From NCBI RefSeq assembly GCF_044068625.1, contig NZ_JBIPKH010000011.1:30734-94733 (forward strand): a DNA stretch of 64,000 nucleotides, given 5' to 3'. A model generated the notes under the pieces. It did not search any database. It was not told the origin of the DNA and saw only the letters and a program-made list of their open reading frames with translations. This document shows, piece after piece, positions 14,477 through 22,918 of this stretch; the first letter of the stretch is position 1; each line of letters starts with the position of its first letter. Source of the stretch: Desulfurivibrio sp044068625. GTDB lineage: Bacteria; Desulfobacterota; Desulfobulbia; Desulfobulbales; Desulfurivibrionaceae. The position numbers and the translations under genes were made by a program.

Positions 14477-15012
14477 AAGCCGGGCCGCGACCTAAAACCG
14501 TCGTGGCCTGCCAGGTGCTGGTGCCCGAACTGCAAGCCGTTCTGGGCTCCCGCGCCGACCTGGAGATCATTTCCCTGCCGGCGGCGCTGCATACGGACAT
14601 GGACCGGTTGAACCGGGAGCTGGACGATCAGCTTGCCATTTGTCGCCAAAACCAGGAAAATGAACTGTGCGTGGTGTACGGCAGGGCCTGCTCGCCGGGT
14701 ATCGAGGGGGTGGCGGAAAGTCACCGGGCTGCCTGCCTGGAGGCGGATAATTGCCTGGATGCCCTGCTGGGACCGCGGAAGACCGAAGCGGAGGCCGAAG
14801 GGGCCTTCGTGCTGACGCCGGGGTGGATCCGGGCCTGGCCCTCCATCATGGAGGCCATGGGCTGGGACGGGGTCCATAAAATCGGGTCAGACACCATTTC
14901 TCATCTTTTTCCGGAACGGATCATCTACCTGGCCGGGGAACTGATCGACGATCACCACGCCCTGGTCCGGATTTTCAGCGAGCTGCCGCCGCCGACCGGC
15001 CCGGATCTTTGA
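14473..15012 (+). pseudogene. DUF1638 family protein interrupted by a dispersed repeat
   Basis: Residues 1-133 match DUF1638 proteins (VVACQVLVPELQAVL; LHTDMDRLNRELDDQL; ELCVVYGRACSPGIEG; VLTPGWIRAWPSIMEAMGWD). These occur in anaerobes and methanogens and have unknown function. The frame then runs through repeat copy C (14875-14901), translated GVHKIGSDTISHL, and continues as FPERIIYLAGELIDDHHALV to a stop at 15012. The frame stays open but the conserved core is split by repeat-derived residues, so the product is probably altered or dead. It overlaps the AhpD-like gene by 4 nt. The DUF1638 assignment is from family resemblance; the damage is seen directly as identity of the insert to copy B. 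Confidence 0.65.
14875..14901. repeat. Dispersed repeat copy C inside the DUF1638 frame
   Basis: Identical over 27 nt to 13892-13918, 983 bp upstream. It lies in frame inside the DUF1638 coding sequence after the conserved PGWIRAWPSIMEAMGWD block. Confidence 0.75.
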
Positions 15013-15496
15013 TTTTCACCTCCACCCCCTCAATTTTTACGAAGTCATCAAGCTGAAAGAGAGTTTGTCGCCGGAACAGTTGCAGGCGCTGTCCGCTCCG
15101 TCCGCCCCCCCCTTTATTTTTCACGCCGTCCGTTCCTGGCTGCACCCAAGCCCGGACCCGTACAGCAGCCTGGTCCAGCCGGCGACGGCCGACCCCATGT
15201 GGATCGGGCGGCTGGTGGAGGCGACGGTGATCACCCAGTACCGCCAGTATTACCCCACCTACTACATCAAGGCCGAAGGTGAAGTCGATCTGGCCCTGGT
15301 GGTGGAAAACGGTTTTGAACCTCTGGAAATCAAGTGGACCGAACAACTGCGCCCCAAAGACCTCAAGCAGATCGCCAAGTACCGCAACGGCCGCATCCTG
15401 GCCAAATCCCGCCAGCCGGGCCTGATCAACGGCATCCCCAGCGAGCCCCTGCCCCTGGCCCTGCTACGCCTCGGCGCCCGGCCCCGCCCGGTTTAG
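15008..15496 (+). pseudogene. C-terminal remnant of an AAA ATPase / DUF4143 protein
   Basis: An open frame begins without a proper start (FDFHLHPLNFYEVIKLKESL at 15008), in a different frame from the DUF1638 gene, and ends ILAKSRQPGLINGIPSEPLPLALL. Residues ADPMWIGRLVEATVITQYRQ and KAEGEVDLALVVENGFEPLEIKWTEQ resemble the nuclease-like DUF4143 domain at the end of many prokaryotic AAA ATPases. The N-terminal ATPase part (Walker A and B) is missing, so this is a fragment. A GTG/TTG start around 15065 could still allow translation of about 140 residues. Together with the repeat insertions it marks a decaying accessory region. Confidence 0.5.
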
Positions 15497-15581
15497 TTGC
15501 ACGGGTTGTCGTCGATGCCCCGTTTTTTTTGCCAGGGCGGCTGAAAGGGATTGCTTGTCACCTCACCACCAGAGGAATAAA

Positions 15582-15610
15582 TTGACATTCCTCCGGTTTT
15601 TGGTTATTTG
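15582..15610 (+). promoter_or_regulatory. Sigma70-type promoter for rpsU
   Basis: TTGACA (15582-15587), 17-nt spacer, TATTTG (15605-15610). Just downstream are two TGTGAC direct repeats and a TATGAC, spaced about one helical turn. The rpsU start is about 90 nt further on. Confidence 0.55.
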
Positions 15611-15707
15611 TGACAAATTGTGACGAAATTATGACCGGGCCGGGCAATTGCCGGGCCGGGTTTGGCCCTTAACCACAGACGATCGACGAAAAGGCGGTGA
15701 AAGTTAA

Positions 15708-15902
15708 ATGATCGAGGTTGAAGTCAGGGGTGACGTTGAGCACGCCATCCGGATTCTCAAGAAGAAGCTCCAGCTTGACGGGATGAAGAAAGAGCTGAAG
15801 CGGCGCGAATTTTACGAGAAACCCAGCGCCAAGCGTCGTCGCAAGACGGCGGAGTCGCGGCGGAAGCTGCGGAAGCTGCAGTTCAGAATGGAACGGGACT
15901 AA
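15708..15902 (+). CDS. rpsU: 30S ribosomal protein S21
   Basis: A 64-residue strongly basic protein beginning MIEVEVRGDVEHAIRILKKKL, with KRREFYEKPSAKRRRKTAESRRKLRK, the normal S21 pattern. It binds the small subunit near the 3' end of 16S rRNA and helps initiation. AAGGCGGTGA lies 10-15 nt before the ATG. It is monocistronic by appearance, with a promoter at 15582 and a very strong terminator hairpin at 15960. Confidence 0.97.
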   Translation: MIEVEVRGDVEHAIRILKKKLQLDGMKKELKRREFYEKPSAKRRRKTAESRRKLRKLQFRMERD

Positions 15903-15925
15903 GGTCCGCTTGCCGGTCTGCTCAA

Positions 15926-16900
15926 ATGAACAGCCCAGGCGGGACGAAACTCCCAGCTAAACGCCCCGGCCCCTCCCCAGTAGGAGGAGGCTCCGGGGCG
16001 TTTTCATTTCTCCCTCCCCTGCTGGACTATTTTCTCCAGTACCTGGCCGCCGAGCGTCGCCTGGCGGCCAACACCCTGGCGGCTTATCAGGCCGATCTCG
16101 TTTCCTTTTTCGATTTTTTGGCCGTTGGCCGGGCGGACTTAAGCGGCATCGATGCCGTCGGGCCGGAAGATCTGCGGGCCTACCTGGAAAATTGCCACCG
16201 CCGGGGGATCGCTCCCCGCAGCAGCGCCCGCCGGGTCTCGGCCCTGCGCGCCTTTTTCCGCTTTCTCCGCCGGGAGAACCTGATTAGTCACGATCCTTCC
16301 GCCCTGCTCGACCTGCCCAAACCCGGCCGCTCCCTGCCCAAGGTTCTGACGATCTCCGAGGTCAACCGCCTGCTGACGCCCCCGGCTCAGCCCACCCCCC
16401 TGGCCCTGCGCAACCACGCCATGCTGCACCTGCTTTATGCCAGTGGGCTGCGGGTTTCCGAACTGGTCAAATTGCCGGTGAGCGGGGTCAACCAGGCCGG
16501 TCATCTGCGGGTACTGGGCAAGGGGAGCAAGGAGCGGCTGATCCCCTTTGGCCAGGCCGCCGGCCAGGCCCTGGCCGCCTACATCACCCAGGGCCGGCCC
16601 CGCCTGCTCAGGAAGCGGCGCAGCGACATGCTCTTCGTCACCGCCCGGGGCGGCGCCATGACCCGGCTCCGCTTCTGGCAGATTATCCGCGAGTGCTCCC
16701 GGCTCAACGGAATTGCAAAGCCGATCAGCCCCCATATCCTGCGCCACTCCTTTGCCACCCATTTGCTGGAGCATGGCGCCGATCTGCGGGCGGTTCAGAT
16801 GATGCTGGGCCATGCCGATATCGCCACCACCCAGATCTACACCCATGTCGACGCCGCCCGGCTCAAGGCGGTCCACAGCAAGTTTCATCCCCGCGGCTGA
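15926..16900 (+). CDS. xerD: Tyrosine recombinase of the XerC/XerD type
   Basis: Site-specific recombinase, probably for chromosome dimer resolution. The N-terminal SAM-like core-binding domain (LQYLAAERRLAANTLAAYQADLVSFFDFL) is followed by the catalytic domain with Arg in LYASGLRVSEL, Lys in GKGSKERLIP, HxxR in ISPHILRHSFATHLL, His in MLGHADI and nucleophile Tyr in TTQIYTHV. The annotated ATG at 15926 adds about 30 Pro/Gly-rich residues encoded by the rpsU terminator hairpin; the real start is likely downstream, perhaps a non-ATG codon near 16020, since no ATG occurs there. XerD rather than XerC is a guess by resemblance; no XerC is in the window. Confidence 0.88.
   Translation: MNSPGGTKLPAKRPGPSPVGGGSGAFSFLPPLLDYFLQYLAAERRLAANTLAAYQADLVSFFDFLAVGRADLSGIDAVGPEDLRAYLENCHRRGIAPRSSARRVSALRAFFRFLRRENLISHDPSALLDLPKPGRSLPKVLTISEVNRLLTPPAQPTPLALRNHAMLHLLYASGLRVSELVKLPVSGVNQAGHLRVLGKGSKERLIPFGQAAGQALAAYITQGRPRLLRKRRSDMLFVTARGGAMTRLRFWQIIRECSRLNGIAKPISPHILRHSFATHLLEHGADLRAVQMMLGHADIATTQIYTHVDAARLKAVHSKFHPRG
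15960..16004 (+). terminator. Strong rho-independent terminator of rpsU
   Basis: ACGCCCCGG at 15961 pairs with CCGGGGCGT ending at 16001, with an inner CCTCC/GGAGG stem, followed by TTTTC. It lies inside the 5' end of the downstream recombinase frame. Confidence 0.85.
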
Positions 16901-16974
16901 ACCCCGGCCGCCACTTACCCCTTTCCTCTTGGCCCCAATCATGCTAAGTAGCCACTTTTTTGCCCGGAGCAGCC

Positions 16975-18597
16975 ATGATCCATTTCAACAAAGTCACCCG
17001 TCAGCACGGCCCCCAGATCCTCTTTCAAGAGGCCAGCTTTCAGATTCCGCCCAATACCCGCACCGGCCTGGTAGGGCCCAACGGGGCCGGTAAGACCACG
17101 ATCTTTCGCCTGATCACCGGCGAGGAGCAGCCGGATCGGGGAGAGGTCTCCCGCCCCGGCCAGACCGTGATCGGCTACTTCTCCCAGGAGATGGGCGAGA
17201 TGGCCGGCCGTTCGGCCCTGGCCGAGGTGATGGCGGCTTCGGCCCGTACCGTCGAATTGGGCGCCCGGATGGCGGAGATGGAAGCCGCCATGGCCGAGCC
17301 CATGGAGCCCGATGAGCTGGAAAGTCTCCTGGCCCGCTACGGGGAGGTGGTGGAGGAGTTCGAGCATCGGGGCGGCTACGACCTGGAGGCCCGGGCCCAG
17401 GCGGTGCTCACCGGCCTGGGGATCGGTCCCGAGGATTACCGCCGGCCGGTGGAGTCGTTCTCCGGCGGCTGGAAGATGCGGATCGGGCTGGCTAAAATTC
17501 TTACCATCAACCCCGATGTTCTTCTGCTGGACGAACCCACCAACCACCTGGACATGGAGTCGATCATCTGGCTGGAGAACTGGCTGGTCAACGATTTCAA
17601 GGGGTCCCTGCTGATGACCTGCCATGACCGCGATTTTATGAATCGCCTGGTCAGCCGGGTGGTGGAGGTGGCCAACCAGCAGGTGACCACCTACACCGGC
17701 AACTACGATTTTTACGAACGGGAACGGGAGATCCGGCGGGAACAACTGGTGGCCAGCCACCGCCGCCAGCAGGAGATGCTGGCCAAGGAGGAGGAGTTTA
17801 TCGCCCGGTTTGCCGCCCGGGCCTCCCATGCCGCCCAGGTCCAGTCCCGGGTCAAGAAGATCGAGAAGATTGAGCGGATCGAGCTGCCCGCCGAACAGCG
17901 GCTGGTCAAGTTCAGCTTTGCCGAAACCCCGCGCAGTGGCGATGACGTGATCCGGCTGGAAAATCTGGCCAAGGTCTGGCCCCGACCCGATGGCGGCGAA
18001 AGGTCGATCTTCGGCGGCATCTCAGGCCTGATCAAACGCCAGGACAAGATCGCGGTGGTGGGGGTCAACGGGGCCGGTAAGTCGACCTTTTTGAAGGTCC
18101 TGGCCGGCCGGACCGAACCCAGCAACGGTAGCGCCACCCTGGGGGCCTCGGTGGTTCCCGGCTATTTCAGCCAGCACGCCATGGAGGTGCTGGACCCCAA
18201 ACTGACCGTCTTCGAGACGGTGCAAACGGCCCTGCCCCAGGCCGGGGTGGGGGTGATCCGCAATATCCTGGCCGCCTTCCTCTTCCGGGGTGATGAGATC
18301 GACAAGCGGATCGCCAATCTCTCCGGCGGCGAGAAGAGCCGGGTGGTGCTGGCCACCCTGCTCTCCCGGCCTCTCAATCTCCTGATCCTGGACGAGCCCA
18401 CCAACCATCTCGATATCCAGTCCCGGGAGATCCTGCTGGCGGCCCTTAAGGAGTTCGCCGGCACCGTGGTCCTGGTCAGCCACGACCGCCATTTCCTGCG
18501 GGCGGTGGCCAACCGGGTCTTCGAGATCGACCACGGCGAGCTGCGGAGCTATGAAGGGGACTACCACTACTACCTGGAGAAGAGCGGTCGGGCTTGA
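16975..18597 (+). CDS. ABC-F family ATPase (ribosome-associated)
   Basis: Two tandem ABC cassettes and no membrane segments. Cassette 1: Walker A GPNGAGKTT (near 34), signature SFSGGWKMRIGLAK, Walker B VLLLDEPTNHLDMES. Then the charged ABC-F linker (REQLVASHRRQQEMLAKEEEFIARF). Cassette 2: Walker A GVNGAGKST, signature NLSGGEKSRVVLA, Walker B LLILDEPTNHLD. ABC-F proteins act on the ribosomal E site to rescue or tune translation. The 540-residue length and short C-terminus are closer to the Uup/YheS side than to EttA. I chose ATG 16975 with GGAG 7 nt upstream over a TTG at 16960. Confidence 0.92.
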   Translation: MIHFNKVTRQHGPQILFQEASFQIPPNTRTGLVGPNGAGKTTIFRLITGEEQPDRGEVSRPGQTVIGYFSQEMGEMAGRSALAEVMAASARTVELGARMAEMEAAMAEPMEPDELESLLARYGEVVEEFEHRGGYDLEARAQAVLTGLGIGPEDYRRPVESFSGGWKMRIGLAKILTINPDVLLLDEPTNHLDMESIIWLENWLVNDFKGSLLMTCHDRDFMNRLVSRVVEVANQQVTTYTGNYDFYEREREIRREQLVASHRRQQEMLAKEEEFIARFAARASHAAQVQSRVKKIEKIERIELPAEQRLVKFSFAETPRSGDDVIRLENLAKVWPRPDGGERSIFGGISGLIKRQDKIAVVGVNGAGKSTFLKVLAGRTEPSNGSATLGASVVPGYFSQHAMEVLDPKLTVFETVQTALPQAGVGVIRNILAAFLFRGDEIDKRIANLSGGEKSRVVLATLLSRPLNLLILDEPTNHLDIQSREILLAALKEFAGTVVLVSHDRHFLRAVANRVFEIDHGELRSYEGDYHYYLEKSGRA

Positions 18598-18732
18598 CCC
18601 TCCCCACCGGGAATGGTTGTTTGTAAACTAAAATTAATTTGACAGGCGGTTGAATCTTGCTGTCTTATCGACTATTCTGGTACGAGGCTCTCCGCTTTGG
18701 GGCTATACCACGATAGGGATGGGAGGACGGCG

Positions 18733-19860
18733 ATGAAGAGATGCCTGTTTTTATTGCTGTTGTTGGCGGCTTTTTTTCTTCCCCTTGCCGGGTGTGAGCG
18801 GAAAACGGCGGAGCCGCCCCTTATCCGCTTCGGCCACGCCCCCCACGACCACCACGCGGCCCTCTATATCGCCGCCCTGAACCCGGATTACTTCCGGGAT
18901 AATGGCGGGGTTTTTCTCCGGGAGCAGACTTTCAAGACCGATTATGACCTGATTGCCGATGGTCGGGTTATCGCCCGGCTGCAGATCGTCCCCGATGAGG
19001 GAGGAATCCGTTTGATCCGCCGTTTGGCCGAAAAACAGGTTGATCTGGCCTATGGCGGGGTCCCGGCCATGCTCGTCCTGATCGACCAGGGTAGTGAGGT
19101 GCGGATCCTGCTGCCCTTGATGGGGGAAGGGGCCGGGTTTGTCGTGAACCGGGATCTGCCGGCGGACTCCTGGGCCGCCTTCGTCGAATATGTCCAAAAG
19201 AGCCCGGTGCCGGTCAGGATCGGCTACCGGATCGGAGTTTCAGTGCAGAACCTCGCCTTTGAGGCCGCCCTGCGGAGTGCCGGCCTTAGTTATTCCCGCC
19301 GGGTCGATGATGATTCCCAAGCCCAGGTGGTGCTGCTCAATCTGCATGGCAGCGACCGGCTCTTTGCCGCCCTGGAGAGCGGATTGATCGACGGGTTTGT
19401 GATCAATCAGCCCCTGGTGGCGAAGGCGGAAGTTCAACAGGTGGGCCGGCTGCTGGTGAACCTGCGGGATCTGCCGCCGGCCGGGAGCTGGGTGGGCATG
19501 CCCTGTTGCGCCCTGGCCGGGGACGAGAGTTTTGTCCGCCGCCACCCCAGGGAGGTTGCGGCCCTGCTCTCGCTGCTGAAGCGCGCCAACGACCATATCA
19601 ACGAATATCCCGAAGCCAGCGCCCTCCAGATAGCGGCCTGGCTGGAGATCGATCCCGAAATCGAGCGCAGATCGCTGCCGACCATCCGCTACTCCAACGA
19701 GTTTGACCACAACTGGTACCGGGGGGTCAACCACTGGCTGGACACCATGATCGAGGGAGGGGAGTTGAAGGGGGTGGTGGCGGCGGCCCGGCGGGAAAAC
19801 AGGGTTGACGAGGTGATCTACAGCTCGGCCACCCGCGACTTGCGGCGGCCCACCCCATGA
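18733..19860 (+). CDS. Substrate-binding lipoprotein (NMT1/ThiY/SsuA-like) of a signalling operon
   Basis: Begins MKRCLFLLLLLAAFFLPLAGC, a lipoprotein signal peptide with lipobox LAGC. The remainder is a two-lobed periplasmic binding protein (RFGHAPHDHHAALYIAALNPDYF; QVDLAYGGVPAMLVLI; SGLIDGFVINQPLVAKAEV) of the NMT1/SsuA class that binds small organic ligands. No permease or ATPase gene is adjacent. Instead the stop overlaps the start of a hybrid histidine kinase by ATGA, so it most likely acts as an extracytoplasmic receptor feeding the kinase. Ligand unknown. GGGAGGACGG before the ATG at 18733 is the ribosome site. A TTGACA at 18639 may be the -35 of the operon promoter, without a good -10. 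Confidence 0.85.
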   Translation: MKRCLFLLLLLAAFFLPLAGCERKTAEPPLIRFGHAPHDHHAALYIAALNPDYFRDNGGVFLREQTFKTDYDLIADGRVIARLQIVPDEGGIRLIRRLAEKQVDLAYGGVPAMLVLIDQGSEVRILLPLMGEGAGFVVNRDLPADSWAAFVEYVQKSPVPVRIGYRIGVSVQNLAFEAALRSAGLSYSRRVDDDSQAQVVLLNLHGSDRLFAALESGLIDGFVINQPLVAKAEVQQVGRLLVNLRDLPPAGSWVGMPCCALAGDESFVRRHPREVAALLSLLKRANDHINEYPEASALQIAAWLEIDPEIERRSLPTIRYSNEFDHNWYRGVNHWLDTMIEGGELKGVVAAARRENRVDEVIYSSATRDLRRPTP

Positions 19861-22790
19861 ACTGGCGCTTTTCCCTCTCCTATAAGATTCTGGCGGTGTT
19901 TTTAAGCCTTACCCTGATCACCCTGGTCCTGGGGATCACGGTATTGGGCAGCATGCTCCAGTTGGGCCGGCTCAATGACCAGCTTCGCCAGATTCACAGC
20001 TTCGAGATGCAGCTTAACCTTTTGGAGAGCCGGCAACTGGGGCTGACCCCGGGCAGCGCCGAAGCAAGCCGGGAGGAGTTTGTTGGCCAAATCGACCAGG
20101 TGCGGGAGATGGTCGCCCTCCTGGGCCGCGAGTTCAATCCCGCCGAGGCTGATTTTTATCGGCGACTGGGGCTGGTCGAGGAGCTTCTCGGGCACTATCG
20201 GCAGGCCGCCGAGGAGCTGATCGCCGCCTACCAGCGGGAGCAAGCCTTCCGGCAGGAGGCGCCGGCCCTGCGGCTGGCGCTCTTTCAGGAGCTTGCCGCC
20301 CGGTTGCCCGAGTGGGGCGAGGATAGCGCCCGGGGGATTAACTTCCTGGCTCTCCAGTCCCAGGCCCTTATCCAGCGCGATCCCACCGCCATTGGTGGAA
20401 TGCGCCGGATCAGCCGGGAACTCGGGCAGCGGCGCCAGGATCCGGCCCTGCTGGCATCGCTTAATACCCTGCTGGCCAAAAGTGAAAACAACTATCTGGA
20501 CTACCTGGAGGGGTATGACCGCCGCCTCTACCTGCGGGAGACCCAGGAGCACCTGCTCCTCTTCGCCCGGCGGACCAGCGAAGAGCTTATCGGGGCCACC
20601 GGCGCGATTCAGCGCCAGCTCTTCTGGCTGGCCGCCGGGGTCGCGGTTCTGGCCATCCTCGTCACCCTGGGCCTGTGGTTCGTCAGTTCCCGTTATGCCA
20701 ACCGTTTTCTGCTCAGTCAGCGCCAGGCGATCACGGCGATCGAGCAGGGCAGGTACGACTATCCCCTGCCGCCGGTAAGCCATGACGAACTGGGGGAGCT
20801 CTCCCTGTTCATGAAGCGGATGGCGGAACGGCTACGGCGGTCGACCCATCGGTTGCGTCGCTCGGAAAAGAAATACCGAACCCTGATCGAGACCACCGCC
20901 ACCGGTTTTGTGATCCTCGATCCTAAGGGGGTGGTGCTGGACGCCAACGAGCTTTATCTGCAGCTTACCGGTCATGGTGACAAAAAGCAGGTGATCGGCC
21001 ATCATCCTCTGGAATGGACGGCCCCGGCCGACCACCAGGCCACCCGGGCGGCCTTGGATCGCTGCGTGCGCGAGGGGATGGTCCGCAACCTTATGGTTGA
21101 ATATGGCTCGACAGAGGATCAAAGGCGGCCGGTGGAGATCAACGCCGCCCTGGTGGAAACCGAGGAGGGGGCGATGATCATGGCCCTCTGCCGGGACATC
21201 AGCGAGCGGCTTCGCGCCGAGGAGGCGCTGGCCGCCGAAAGGGAGCGGCTGGCCGTGACCCTGCGCAGCATCGGCGATGGCGTAATTTCCACCGACACCG
21301 AGGGCCGGGTTACCTTTATCAATCGGGTCGCCGAGGAGCTTACCGGCTGGCGGCAGCATGAGGCGGCGGGGCTGCCCCTATGTCAGGTTTTTCCCATTAT
21401 CAACGAGAAAACCCGCCAGCCCTGTGAAAACCCGGTGGATAAGGTTCTGGCCAGCGGGCAAATCGTCGGGCTTGCCAACCATACGGCCCTTATCGCCCGG
21501 GACGGCCGGGAACGCAGCATCGCCGACAGCGGCGCCCCGATCCGGGACCGGAACAGCCGGGTGATCGGGGTGGTTCTGGTCTTTCGCGACGTGACCGAAC
21601 AGTATCGGATGGAGGATGAACTGTTCAAGGCCAAGAAGCTTGAGGCGGTGGGGGTCCTGGCCGGGGGGATCGCCCATGATTTCAACAATCTGCTCACCGC
21701 CATTCAGGGCAACCTTGCCCTGATCGGCTTGACCCTGCCGCCGGAAGAGGACAAAATTCGGCCGTTGGTGCAGGGGGCGGAAAAGGCCAGCACCCGGGCC
21801 AGCGGTTTGACCCGGCAGCTCCTGACCTTTGCCAAAGGTGGCAGCCCTGTCCGTAAAACCGCGGATATGGTCGTGGTGATCAAGGATTCGGCGGAATTCG
21901 TGCTGCGCGGCAGCTCCTGCGCCTGCCGGTACGATTTTGCCGCCGACCTCTGGCCGGTGGAGATCGATAGCGGCCAGATCAGCCAGGTGGTTCAGAATAT
22001 CGTCATCAACGCCGGCCAGGCCATGCCCGCAGGCGGGGTTATCGCGGTGCGCGGCCACAATGTCCCGGCGGGCGACCCCGCCCTGCCCCTGCAGCTGCGG
22101 CTGGCCGGCAACTGTTATATTCGGATCGATATCAGCGATCATGGGGCGGGGATTGCCGACGATCAGCTGGAGCGGGTTTTCGACCCCTATTTTACCACCA
22201 AAGAGAAGGGCAACGGGCTGGGGCTGGCGATTTCCCACTCCATCATCAACCGCCACTCCGGCCATATCGGCGCCAGCAGTGTCCCGGGCCAGGGGGCGAC
22301 CTTTACCTTCTTTCTCCCCGCTTCGGCCGGCCGGCCCGCCGCGGTGGCCGGGGACTGGACCCAGTCGCTGCCATTGCCCGGGGGGCATGTTCTGGTCATG
22401 GACGACGAAGAGATAATTCGCGGGATGTTGACCATGATGCTTGAGCAGCAGGGCTTTGCGGTGACCGCGGTGGCCGATGGCCAGCAGGCGGTGGAGTGCT
22501 ATGGCCGGGCGTTGGCCCAGGGCGCTCCCTTTGCCGTGGCAATCCTCGACTTGACCATTCCGGGGGGGATGGGCGGCAAGGAGGCCGCCCGCCGGCTGCT
22601 GGAGATCGATCCCGCGGCCAGGCTGATTGTTTCCAGTGGCTATTCCAATGATTCGATCATGGCGGATTTTACCGGCTACGGTTTTCGCGCGGCGGTGGTC
22701 AAGCCATACAGCCTCCAGGAGCTGCTGGAGGCCCTGGGGCGGGTGCTGGTCACCGGGGGTAAAGAGGGAAAAGGGCCGGGAGGCGCTTGA
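19857..22790 (+). CDS. Hybrid sensor histidine kinase (TM-HAMP-PAS-PAS-HisKA-HATPase-REC)
   Basis: 977 residues. Transmembrane helices at about 8-30 and 258-280 flank a helical periplasmic sensor. HAMP follows (about 280-330), then two PAS domains (about 340-455 and 470-585). The phospho-acceptor is His607 in GGIAHDFNNLLTAIQGN; the ATPase has DHGAGIADDQLERVFDPYFTTK and GNGLGLAI. The C-terminal receiver has Asp849/Asp850 (VLVMDDEE) and phosphorylatable Asp898 (AILDLTIPGG) plus the conserved Lys in VVKPY. It starts within the stop of the binding lipoprotein (ATGA), which strongly suggests ligand input from that protein. The output is probably the HD-GYP protein downstream, since no DNA-binding regulator is next to it. 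Confidence 0.93.
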   Translation: MNWRFSLSYKILAVFLSLTLITLVLGITVLGSMLQLGRLNDQLRQIHSFEMQLNLLESRQLGLTPGSAEASREEFVGQIDQVREMVALLGREFNPAEADFYRRLGLVEELLGHYRQAAEELIAAYQREQAFRQEAPALRLALFQELAARLPEWGEDSARGINFLALQSQALIQRDPTAIGGMRRISRELGQRRQDPALLASLNTLLAKSENNYLDYLEGYDRRLYLRETQEHLLLFARRTSEELIGATGAIQRQLFWLAAGVAVLAILVTLGLWFVSSRYANRFLLSQRQAITAIEQGRYDYPLPPVSHDELGELSLFMKRMAERLRRSTHRLRRSEKKYRTLIETTATGFVILDPKGVVLDANELYLQLTGHGDKKQVIGHHPLEWTAPADHQATRAALDRCVREGMVRNLMVEYGSTEDQRRPVEINAALVETEEGAMIMALCRDISERLRAEEALAAERERLAVTLRSIGDGVISTDTEGRVTFINRVAEELTGWRQHEAAGLPLCQVFPIINEKTRQPCENPVDKVLASGQIVGLANHTALIARDGRERSIADSGAPIRDRNSRVIGVVLVFRDVTEQYRMEDELFKAKKLEAVGVLAGGIAHDFNNLLTAIQGNLALIGLTLPPEEDKIRPLVQGAEKASTRASGLTRQLLTFAKGGSPVRKTADMVVVIKDSAEFVLRGSSCACRYDFAADLWPVEIDSGQISQVVQNIVINAGQAMPAGGVIAVRGHNVPAGDPALPLQLRLAGNCYIRIDISDHGAGIADDQLERVFDPYFTTKEKGNGLGLAISHSIINRHSGHIGASSVPGQGATFTFFLPASAGRPAAVAGDWTQSLPLPGGHVLVMDDEEIIRGMLTMMLEQQGFAVTAVADGQQAVECYGRALAQGAPFAVAILDLTIPGGMGGKEAARRLLEIDPAARLIVSSGYSNDSIMADFTGYGFRAAVVKPYSLQELLEALGRVLVTGGKEGKGPGGA

Positions 22791-22918
22791 CGGTCATGTC
22801 GCCGGGCCGCTATGATCAGCAGTAACGGCGGAGGGAATCCGCCGGGACGGGAACACCTTCCGGCCGGCCCGGCTCCTTGCCCGGGCGTGGCTGTCATCTT
22901 CGACGGTTCGAGCTTTCC

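Noticed and set aside
18639..18668. TTGACA with TCTTAT as a promoter of the signalling operon
   Set aside because: The -35 is perfect but no convincing -10 lies at 16-18 nt, so it is mentioned only in the gene entry.
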